Origin: Eubacteriales Family XIII. Incertae Sedis bacterium
GTDB taxonomy: Bacteria; Bacillota; Clostridia; Peptostreptococcales; Anaerovoracaceae
DNA length: 7,165 bases
Direction of reading: 5' to 3'
Assembly: GCA_031278255.1 (NCBI GenBank)
Contig: JAITKU010000234.1
Coordinates: 1-7,165, forward strand
Below, in pieces: positions 1 through 5,145 of the stretch; the first letter of the stretch is position 1; each line of letters opens with the position of its first letter. Below the pieces are notes generated by a model. The model saw only the letters and a program-made list of their open reading frames with translations. It did no database searches and was not told the origin of the DNA. A program made the translations under genes and the position numbers.

Positions 1-410
1 CCCAGCACCATGTTGCCGTTGCGGTCCACGAGGTTGCCCGCGCTGTCGAGGCTGAGTACCCCGGCGCGCGTGTAGCGCACCTGCCCGTCCGCGGTCTTGA
101 CCGCGATGAAGCCGTCGCCGGTGATGTACACGTCGAGGGTCCGGCCCGTCGTGGCGGCGCCGCCCCGCGTGTGGAGTACGTCTATCGTGGAGACCTTGGC
201 GCCGTAGCCGAGCTGCGAGGGGTTGGTACCGCCCTGATTCGCGTTCGGCTGCGAGGCCGCGCGGCGCGTCGAATAGAACACGTCCGCGAAAGTCGCCCGG
301 TTTGCCTTATAGCCGTAGGTGTTGACGTTGGCTATATTGTTTCCGACCACGTCCATCTTCGTCTGATGGGATTGCAGGCCGGAAACGGCTGAATACATTG
401 AACCTATCAT
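1..410 (-). CDS. flgE: Flagellar hook protein FlgE, N-terminal part (cut by the left window edge)
   Basis: About 136 N-terminal codons of a rod/hook-family protein; the rest lies beyond position 1. FlgE polymerises into the hook outside the cell, after export by the flagellar type III apparatus. The N-terminus (MIGSMYSAVSGLQSHQ) and the motif GNNIANVNTYGYK at about residues 23-35 are the classic N-terminal signature of rod/hook proteins (Flg_bb_rod). They are followed by the LDVYITGDGFIAVK stretch typical of the D1 region in FlgE/F/G. No cleavable signal peptide is visible, as expected for this family. The sequence alone does not separate FlgE from FlgF or FlgG. The position after flgD and the TIGR02530 gene argues for FlgE. 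I chose ATG at 410 because AAAGGTG lies 7 nt upstream; an in-frame ATG at 398 would remove conserved residues. A 174-nt gap separates it from the upstream gene. Confidence 0.9.
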   Translation of the reverse strand, partial: MIGSMYSAVSGLQSHQTKMDVVGNNIANVNTYGYKANRATFADVFYSTRRAASQPNANQGGTNPSQLGYGAKVSTIDVLHTRGGAATTGRTLDVYITGDGFIAVKTADGQVRYTRAGVLSLDSAGNLVDRNGNMVL

Positions 411-584
411 GTTTTTACACCTTTCGATTTGTGATTTTACCGCGGACCGCCCCCTGTTTCGGGCAAGTCCAAACGGAAAGCAAGCATCAAAGGCGTACGG
501 TTTTTGCTTTATACGCGATATCGCGGCAGGCCCGTCCGTCGTTCGGGGCCTGCGAAGCCTCCTGAATGAAATAAAGAGGTCCGG
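411..584 (-). other. Intergenic region with a hairpin, a palindrome and an orphan SD-like motif
   Basis: This 174-nt gap lies between the TIGR02530 gene and flgE and holds no supportable gene. Reading with the operon, it contains an AGGAGG at 563-558 with no start codon at a usable distance. Next comes a hairpin with an 8-bp perfect stem (GCAGGCCC 526-533 with GGGCCTGC 546-553, 12-nt loop). Directly adjacent is the 12-bp perfect palindrome CGCGATATCGCG at 514-525. A weaker 7-bp pairing (AAAGCAA 477-483 with TTGCTTT 504-510) follows. No U-run follows the main hairpin, so it is not a canonical intrinsic terminator. An RNA-stability or partial-attenuation role ahead of flgE is possible but inferred. 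I see no convincing SigA- or SigD-type promoter. Confidence 0.55.
418..425 (-). promoter_or_regulatory. Ribosome binding site of flgE
   Basis: The minus strand reads GAAAGGTG, ending 7 nt before the ATG at 410. It fits the Shine-Dalgarno consensus moderately well and supports the upstream of the two candidate ATGs. Confidence 0.6.
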
Positions 585-1004
585 CTACAAAAAAACCGCT
601 CCTTCGATGTTCGTGAATATATTATCCTTCATCTCGTTTTTGTCCACCACCGTCACGACGACCTTGCTGCCGGCGTTGACGATGAACGCGGAATCGTTCA
701 TTACGATGAGCGCGTCGCGGACGCCCTTAGAGACTGCCCTGTCGCAGGCCTCGCTGAGCCTCGAAAGATCGGACGCTTCGATCGCGATGTTCCGCTCCTT
801 GGCGCGCAGGTCCGCGTGCTTGGAAAAGGAGAGTTCCTTCCGCTCTCCCTCTATCCTGCGGTTCAGCAATTCCCGGAATGACTTTCCGGCTTCGATCTCC
901 GCTGCGCGGGGGTCCTGCCCGCCGGTCTTTGAGGGCAGACGCGCCGCACGCTCGGCGATACTCGTATGCGGATTGTATCCGCCTTTGATCATTTGATCGG
1001 ACAT
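585..1004 (-). CDS. Flagellar operon protein of unknown function (TIGR02530 family)
   Basis: A 139-residue soluble protein with no membrane segment or signal peptide. It matches what I recall of the TIGR02530 / Flagellar_put family, found between flgD and flgE in many Firmicutes and some Deltaproteobacteria. Visible family features are a leading SFRELL segment (residues 42-47), the basic core FSKHADLRAKERNI (60-73), the strand-like ALIVMNDSAFIVN (98-110), and the C-terminal DKNEMKDNIFTNIEGAVFL (121-139). The N-terminal 40 residues are polar and probably flexible. The molecular function is not established. Its position suggests a cytoplasmic role in hook assembly or hook-substrate handling, but that is inference. 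ATG at 1004 has GAGGT 8 nt upstream, which favours it over the in-frame ATG at codon 5. It begins 27 nt after the flgD stop, in the same transcript. It ends with a TAG just after a run of seven T in the coding strand. Confidence 0.88.
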   Translation of the reverse strand: MSDQMIKGGYNPHTSIAERAARLPSKTGGQDPRAAEIEAGKSFRELLNRRIEGERKELSFSKHADLRAKERNIAIEASDLSRLSEACDRAVSKGVRDALIVMNDSAFIVNAGSKVVVTVVDKNEMKDNIFTNIEGAVFL

Positions 1005-1031
1005 GATCCTCTACCTCATGGGACTGTCGAA

Positions 1032-1673
1032 TCAGGACGCGTCCGCCGCTTCGGACGCCGCCGAAAGTTCGGCCAATTCGCTCAGGCGATACGCGTTGCC
1101 GCCGATGTACGCCCAAAGCTCGTCGTCCACGAGTTTCAACTGCTCTATCTTGCCGCGAACGGTTTCGACGCCCGTATCCGCGGCGCGCATGGCCGTCGCG
1201 ATCATCCCGATCAAGCCGGCGCTCGATGCCAGCAGACTCTCTCCGCTTTTGCCCGTGTTCGCGTCCGTGACGGTCATGATGTTGGCGATACCGTAGGATT
1301 CGCCGCCTATGACCACCTCCGCCGAGCCGTTGTACAGGTTGACGCTCTCAACGATACCCGTAACGCTCTGCAGATTCCCCGTTTCGCTGACGAAAGCGAC
1401 CGTCGCCTGCTTGCCGATGAGCGACATGCTGTAGGTGACGCTCGACAGTTCCTGCATATCCATCAGCGCGTTTACCATCGAGAACTGCGCCATCTGGTTG
1501 ATGAACTGCGTGTCGTCGGCGGGCGAAAACATATCCTGATTTTGAAGCTGGGCGACCATAAGTTGAAAAAAATCGTCCATGGACAGGCTTTGGTCGTCCT
1601 TGCCGCTCACGGCGCTCGTCGCGCTCATCGACTGTATCAGCGCGTTTGTACTGCTTATTGTGCTGTCCGCCAT
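1032..1673 (-). CDS. flgD: Flagellar hook-cap (basal-body rod modification) protein FlgD
   Basis: FlgD caps the growing hook and is needed for FlgE subunits to polymerise; it is exported by the flagellar apparatus. The N-terminal FlgD domain is clear: LSMDDFFQLMVAQLQNQDMF and DDTQFINQMAQFSMVNAL, at about residues 30-70. It corresponds to the family pattern FLKLLxxQLxNQDPxxPxDNTxFxxQxAQFS. After GKQATV come two beta-rich segments of about 31 residues (roughly 105-135 and 173-203). They look like diverged copies of one module of the FlgD tudor-like type (see findings), separated by a small-residue helical linker. No C-terminal Ig-like insert is recognisable. Length is 213 aa from the preferred ATG at 1673. 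An in-frame ATG at 1679 would leave only 1 nt after the strong AGGAGG, whereas 1673 has 7 nt. It starts 21 nt after the fliK stop. Confidence 0.93.
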   Translation of the reverse strand: MADSTISSTNALIQSMSATSAVSGKDDQSLSMDDFFQLMVAQLQNQDMFSPADDTQFINQMAQFSMVNALMDMQELSSVTYSMSLIGKQATVAFVSETGNLQSVTGIVESVNLYNGSAEVVIGGESYGIANIMTVTDANTGKSGESLLASSAGLIGMIATAMRAADTGVETVRGKIEQLKLVDDELWAYIGGNAYRLSELAELSAASEAADAS

Positions 1674-1679
1674 ATACAT

Positions 1680-1688
1680 ACCTCCTTT
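1680..1688 (-). promoter_or_regulatory. Strong Shine-Dalgarno sequence that decides the flgD start
   Basis: The minus strand reads AAAGGAGGT. Its GGAGG core ends 7 nt before the ATG at 1673 but only 1 nt before the in-frame ATG at 1679. This makes the downstream ATG the real start and shortens FlgD by two residues relative to the longest open frame. Confidence 0.8.
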
Positions 1689-1694
1689 CTTTTT

Positions 1695-3116
1695 TTATGC
1701 TGTGAGATCCAAACGCCGCGCGTAGCGCGCGGTCTCGGGCGCCGCTTCCTCCGCCGCGATGCCGGCCGCGGCCTGCCCGCGTTGCGCAGTCTGCTCCTTG
1801 CCGTCCCGCTCCGGCCGCTCTTCCCGACCGCCGCCGTGGGCGAGGTCCATGAAGAAAGCCATGCTCCGGTCTCCGTAGGCCTGCGCGGGCTGCTGTACCG
1901 GCGCGGCCGCCGTATTCACGCTTTCGACCTGCACGTTTTGAAGCCCCAGCGCCTGCACGAGTTTGTCCGTCTGCCCCGCGAGCAGGGCCTGTGTGCCCGC
2001 GTTCTCCGCCACGATACCGATCACCAGCTTGCCCGCGGCCGTAAGCTTCATGCTGACATCGATCTTGCCGAGTTCCGCCGGTTCCAGCCGCAGCGACAGG
2101 CTTGCGGGGACCTGCCCCTTTGCCAACGCCGCAAACAGTTCGCGCGCGATTTGGCTGTGGGGCGCCGCCCTTGAAACGGCCTGTTCCTGTGCCGCCGGCC
2201 GCGCGTCCGTCTCCGGTCCCGCCGCCGCGATTCCCTCCTGCGGACTTGTCGCGCTCGCGCCGGGCGCCGCTTCCGCCGGCCGGACGAGGACCCGGGCCGC
2301 GTCGTTTTCCCCGGGGGCGCCGCCGCCGAACGGTCCGCGACTCTCGTCCGCCGTCACCGCCGCGCCGTCCGCCGCCGCGAGGTCAGGCTCGTAAGGCGCC
2401 GCGTCCGCTCGCGGGGGAGAGACCGCTTCCGCCCTGTCCGGCGCCGCGCGCCGCGTTCCGTCCCCGGGCGGGGTTTCGATCCGCAGAGCCTTTGCGCGTT
2501 CCGGGGTTCCGCCCGTCGCGGGCGAATCTTCCTGCGCCGCGTCCGCCGTCAGGCGCGCTCGCGGTTCTTCCGCGCGCTCCCGCGGAGGCGCGTTCGCCGC
2601 TTCCGTACCCATGGCGCGCGTCTCGCGCGCCGCTTCGGTCGCGGCGCCGTCCGCCGCGCGCGTCGCCGTGCGCGTCTCTGCGTCCGCCGCGATATGCGCG
2701 CCGCGCGCATCGGGGGCCGCGCCGGTGTCCGCAAGAAGCTCCGCGGCCGCCGCGATATCCGGACCGCCCACCGCCGCGAGCAACTCTCCCGCGGACACTT
2801 CGCCCATCGCCGCGAGCAAGGACTTTGGCAAGGCGGATGTCTCCGCTTTTGCCGGGGTTTCCGCGGCAAAGACGCCGCCGCCGAGAAGCAGCTTCACGAG
2901 CAGACCGAGGTCCGCGTTCTCCGCTTCGCTCGCGTTTTCAAGGTCGAGCGTCCGCGCCGTCGTTCCCTGCGGAACCGTCCCGCCCTTTTGGAGCAGGGCC
3001 GCCGCGATCAGATTTTGAAACAAGGCGGCGTCGGCCGCGTTCCCCAAGGCCGCGCCTTGGGCGGCTTGGGCGCTCTGCGCGCTCTGCGCCTGACTGATTG
3101 TGTTCATATCCATCAT
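1695..3116 (-). CDS. fliK: Flagellar hook-length control protein FliK
   Basis: FliK is an exported molecular ruler. Its C-terminal domain interacts with the export gate and switches specificity from rod/hook to filament substrates. The recognisable part is the C-terminal Flg_hook domain at about residues 325-402: ASLSLRLEPAELGKIDVSMK, then LVIGIVAENAGTQALLAGQ and LVQALGLQNVQVESVN. This matches the family pattern LRLxPxxLGxVxVxL...R..L....L...LG. Residues of about 40-320 are Ala/Glu/Arg/Pro/Gly-rich with little predicted order, as expected for the ruler/linker region, which is poorly conserved across FliK proteins. A polar tail of about 70 residues follows the domain. The length of 473 aa is normal for the family. 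ATG at 3116 follows a near-perfect SD. The GC-rich middle creates long false open frames on the other strand. The function rests on the C-terminal domain and the position before flgD. Confidence 0.92.
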   Translation of the reverse strand: MMDMNTISQAQSAQSAQAAQGAALGNAADAALFQNLIAAALLQKGGTVPQGTTARTLDLENASEAENADLGLLVKLLLGGGVFAAETPAKAETSALPKSLLAAMGEVSAGELLAAVGGPDIAAAAELLADTGAAPDARGAHIAADAETRTATRAADGAATEAARETRAMGTEAANAPPRERAEEPRARLTADAAQEDSPATGGTPERAKALRIETPPGDGTRRAAPDRAEAVSPPRADAAPYEPDLAAADGAAVTADESRGPFGGGAPGENDAARVLVRPAEAAPGASATSPQEGIAAAGPETDARPAAQEQAVSRAAPHSQIARELFAALAKGQVPASLSLRLEPAELGKIDVSMKLTAAGKLVIGIVAENAGTQALLAGQTDKLVQALGLQNVQVESVNTAAAPVQQPAQAYGDRSMAFFMDLAHGGGREERPERDGKEQTAQRGQAAAGIAAEEAAPETARYARRLDLTA

Positions 3117-3122
3117 TCCTTT

Positions 3123-3133
3123 TCACCTCCTTT
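3123..3133 (-). promoter_or_regulatory. Near-perfect Shine-Dalgarno sequence of fliK
   Basis: The minus strand reads AAAGGAGGTGA, which matches the anti-SD consensus almost throughout. Its GGAGG core ends 9 nt before the ATG at 3116 and 12 nt before the next in-frame ATG at 3113, favouring 3116. It lies at the end of a strongly structured leader region. Confidence 0.8.
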
Positions 3134-3309
3134 CGCACGTCAGCCTCCGCCGGCGGCGCCGCAAGTCCTTGCGCTCCGGGCTTGTTCCCGCGCGCAAAGC
3201 CCGTATTTCGGGCGTTCGCCGCTCAAAGGCGGACAGATTTTTCCCGGTCTTTTCACCGGGCGCGGAAGCCGAAACGCCGTTTCGATTTCCGCGCCCGCCG
3301 AAAAGACGC
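3134..3309 (-). other. Structured intercistronic region between fliJ and fliK
   Basis: This stretch between the fliJ stop and the fliK SD contains no supportable gene. It is rich in inverted repeats. Reading with the operon they are: a long hairpin 3297-3257; a 6-bp stem 3260-3243 that shares four bases with it; a weak CCGC/GCGG stem near 3232-3219; two competing stems using GCCCG at 3199-3203 (with 3209-3213, or with 3177-3183); a 5-bp stem 3173-3160; and the palindrome CCGCCGGCGG at 3147-3156. None is followed by a U-run in the operon direction, so no intrinsic terminator is called. The layout could form a folded leader affecting fliK expression or an mRNA processing/stability element. That role is inferred, and GC-richness alone will produce some short stems. 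Confidence 0.5.
3257..3297 (-). repeat. 41-nt near-perfect inverted repeat (hairpin) upstream of fliK
   Basis: Eleven perfect base pairs (3257-3267 with 3287-3297) are followed by a 2x2 internal loop. In the operon RNA this loop contains one G-U wobble and one C-A mismatch. Six more perfect pairs (3270-3275 with 3279-3284) then close a 3-nt loop, giving seventeen Watson-Crick pairs in 41 nt. In the operon direction the hairpin is followed by GTGAAAAGACC rather than a T-run, so it does not look like a terminator. Confidence 0.8.
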
Positions 3310-3765
3310 TCAGGTGAAGTGCGCGTGCATCAGGCGCGCCGTGTTTACGAATTCCTCCACCTGCCGTTCGCTTTCCTTGAGTTCCTCCTTGCGATAAGCG
3401 CCAAGCCGCGCCTCCCGCAAAAGTTCGATCGATTTCGTTTCCAGACGCAGTTCCTTGATCAGGTCGATCTGCTTCTCGATCCGCCGCTCGATCTGCGCCG
3501 CGAGCCGCTTCCCTTTCGCGATTTCCGCTTTCAGAAAATCCTCGTAGCGGAAGTACATCCGGCAGGTCGCCGGCGTGACGCCGCCCCGAAGCTGCGCCGC
3601 CTGAAGCTCTTCCCTGCACGCGCGCGACGCCGCCGTCATTTCGTCTATGCGTCCGTTGACCGTTTTAAGCTCCGCGTTCAGCGTCGCCAGCGTCAGGGTT
3701 TCGTTTTCGAGAAGCCCGGACTTGTAGTCCAGCAATTTATTCAGTTTAAATTGAAATTTTTTCAT
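3310..3765 (-). CDS. fliJ: Flagellar export protein FliJ
   Basis: FliJ is a small coiled-coil protein that inserts into the FliI hexamer like the gamma stalk of F-ATPase, contacts the export gate and recycles chaperones. The 151-aa product matches the family length (about 145-150). It begins MKKFQFKLNKLLDYK, the usual FliJ opening (F-x-F-x-L-x-x-L-L-x-x-K). Almost all of the remainder is charged heptad-like helix with many E, K, R and L residues, and only one likely turn near GGVTPATCR. FliJ proteins diverge strongly, so the call rests on length, helical pattern, N-terminus and position directly after fliI. The ATG at 3765 is fixed by an in-frame TGA only three codons upstream. Its SD is poor: only a GAG about 15 nt away is visible, so translation may be weak or depend on coupling from fliI across a 72-nt gap. 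Confidence 0.88.
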   Translation of the reverse strand: MKKFQFKLNKLLDYKSGLLENETLTLATLNAELKTVNGRIDEMTAASRACREELQAAQLRGGVTPATCRMYFRYEDFLKAEIAKGKRLAAQIERRIEKQIDLIKELRLETKSIELLREARLGAYRKEELKESERQVEEFVNTARLMHAHFT

Positions 3766-3792
3766 ATATTGTCAAAACATCTCAAGTTGTAA

Positions 3793-3830
3793 GCGCGGCG
3801 GCCGTGTCACACCCCCATCCTCCGCCGCGC
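3793..3830 (-). repeat. Hairpin just after the fliI stop codon
   Basis: GCGCGGCGG at 3793-3801 pairs perfectly with CCGCCGCGC at 3822-3830 (9 bp, 20-nt loop). A second 6-bp pairing, CGTGTC 3803-3808 with GACACG 3832-3837, uses bases in the loop and just outside the stem. The two interleave and could compete. In the operon direction the stem is followed by TTACAACTTGAG with no T-run. It fills most of the fliI-fliJ gap and is probably an intercistronic stability or attenuation element, though this is inferred. Confidence 0.6.
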
Positions 3831-3837
3831 GGACACG

Positions 3838-5145
3838 TCACCCCACGGCCCGTTTCATAAGCGCCACGCTGTCCTCGTAGGAGACTTTCTCTTCAACCCT
3901 CTGCTGCAGAAAAGCGTTGATACCGTCGAGCTTGCGGATCGCCTCGTCCAACACGGGGTTGGTCCCGCTCTTGTACGCGCCGATGCTTACGAGGTCGTAG
4001 TTCGCTTCGTGTACCGCCATCAGGTTGCGCATCGCGCCCGCGGCGTCGATCTGCTCCTGCGGCACGATATCGTTCATCAGACGGCTGACGCTGCCCAGTA
4101 CGTCTATGGCCGGATAGTGGTTGCGCGTGGCGATGGTCCGCGACAATAGGATATGGCCGTCTATGATACCCCTGACCGTATCGGATATGGGTTCGTTCAC
4201 ATCGTCACCCTCGACGAGTACGGTATAAATTCCGGTTATGGAGCCGCGCGCAAAATTGCCCGTGCGTTCGAGCAGCTTGGGCATCAGCGAATAGATCGAC
4301 GGCGTGTAGCCCCTCGCCACGGGCGGTTCCCCCGTCGCGAGGCCGATCTCCCGCTGCGCCATCGCGAAGCGCGTCAGCGAATCCATCATCAAGAGGACAT
4401 CCTTGCCCTTGTCCTTGAAATACTCCGCGATCGCCGTGGCCGCCTGCGCGCAGCGCAGACGCTGCATCGGCGGCCGGTCCGAGGTGGCGACGACGAGTAC
4501 CGTGCGCGCGAGTCCCTCCTCGCCGAGGTCCCTTTCGAGGAATTCCCGCACCTCGCGGCCCCGCTCCCCGACGAGTCCGATCACGTTGATATCCGCCTTG
4601 ACGTTCCGCGCGATCATGCCGAGCAGGGTACTCTTGCCCACGCCGCTTCCCGAGAATATCCCCATGCGCTGGCCCTTGCCTATCGTCAGGAGACCGTCTA
4701 TCGCCTTGACGCCGAATTCGAGTACATCCTTGATCCGCGGCCTGTCGAGCGGGTTTGAGCCCGCGCTTTGGATATCGTACTCCGCCTCGTACTCGATCGG
4801 CGGCCCGTCGTCCATCGGCCGGCCGAGGGAATTCACGGCCCGGCCCACCAGACGCTCGGAAACGCCTATCTTCAGCGACGATCGCGTCGTTTCCACGAGA
4901 TTGCCGCCGCTGATACCCTCCGGTTCCTCGTAGGGCATGAGCAACACCTTGTTGCCGCGAAAGCCGACGACCTCGGCGCCTATATAGCGTTCGAGCCGCC
5001 TGCTTTCATATATCTTGCAGAGATCGCCGATCTTGCATTCGGGTCCGTTGGACTCGATCATCATGCCCACGACTTGATCGATCTTTCCGAACTGCCGGAA
5101 GGTTTCCGCGTTGCGTATCCGTCGCAGGTATTTATTTACATCCAT
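3838..5145 (-). CDS. fliI: Flagellum-specific ATPase FliI
   Basis: FliI is the hexameric ATPase of the flagellar type III export apparatus, related to F1-ATPase beta. It sits at the cytoplasmic base of the motor and helps unfold and deliver substrates. Numbered from the ATG, the domains are an N-terminal beta-barrel (about 20-90), then the RecA-like core. The core has the Walker A loop GSGVGKST (166-173), the catalytic-glutamate motif GERGREV (193-199) and the Walker B strand VLLMMDSLTR (250-259). The ATP synthase alpha/beta signature PAIDVLGSVS is at 345-354, and a helical C-terminus follows. All key residues are present and the 435-aa length is normal. The stop of fliH and this ATG overlap as TGATG, and AGAGGA lies 6 nt upstream, so coupled translation is likely. 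An in-frame TTG one codon earlier (5148) is too close to the SD to be preferred. Confidence 0.97.
   Translation of the reverse strand: MDVNKYLRRIRNAETFRQFGKIDQVVGMMIESNGPECKIGDLCKIYESRRLERYIGAEVVGFRGNKVLLMPYEEPEGISGGNLVETTRSSLKIGVSERLVGRAVNSLGRPMDDGPPIEYEAEYDIQSAGSNPLDRPRIKDVLEFGVKAIDGLLTIGKGQRMGIFSGSGVGKSTLLGMIARNVKADINVIGLVGERGREVREFLERDLGEEGLARTVLVVATSDRPPMQRLRCAQAATAIAEYFKDKGKDVLLMMDSLTRFAMAQREIGLATGEPPVARGYTPSIYSLMPKLLERTGNFARGSITGIYTVLVEGDDVNEPISDTVRGIIDGHILLSRTIATRNHYPAIDVLGSVSRLMNDIVPQEQIDAAGAMRNLMAVHEANYDLVSIGAYKSGTNPVLDEAIRKLDGINAFLQQRVEEKVSYEDSVALMKRAVG

Noticed and set aside
437..487. Small minus-strand ORF of 16 codons (MLAFRLDLPETGGGPR) before flgE
   Set aside because: No SD in front, and length well within chance expectation. 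I saw no support for translation.
440..515. SigD-like promoter (TAAA and GCCGAT-like boxes) upstream of flgE
   Set aside because: A TATAAAG is present at about 513-507 on the minus strand, but no convincing CCGATAT-type box follows at the right spacing.
966..2174. 402-codon open frame on the plus strand opposite flgD and fliK
   Set aside because: It is antisense to two well-recognised genes, is rich in Arg/His/Leu as expected of a GC-rich shadow frame, and shows no domain and no useful ribosome binding site.
2102..3097. 331-codon Pro/Arg-rich plus-strand open frame opposite fliK
   Set aside because: A product of the GC-rich, Ala-rich fliK middle; it is low complexity with no recognisable fold.
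3243..3297. Rho-independent terminator between fliJ and fliK
   Set aside because: The hairpin is strong, but neither strand has a T-run immediately after it. In the operon direction it is followed by GTGAAAAG.
3140..3619. Minus-strand open frame overlapping fliJ and running into the fliJ-fliK gap
   Set aside because: It is an out-of-frame shadow of fliJ extended by the absence of stops in GC-rich DNA. Arg/Gly-rich, no SD and no family resemblance.
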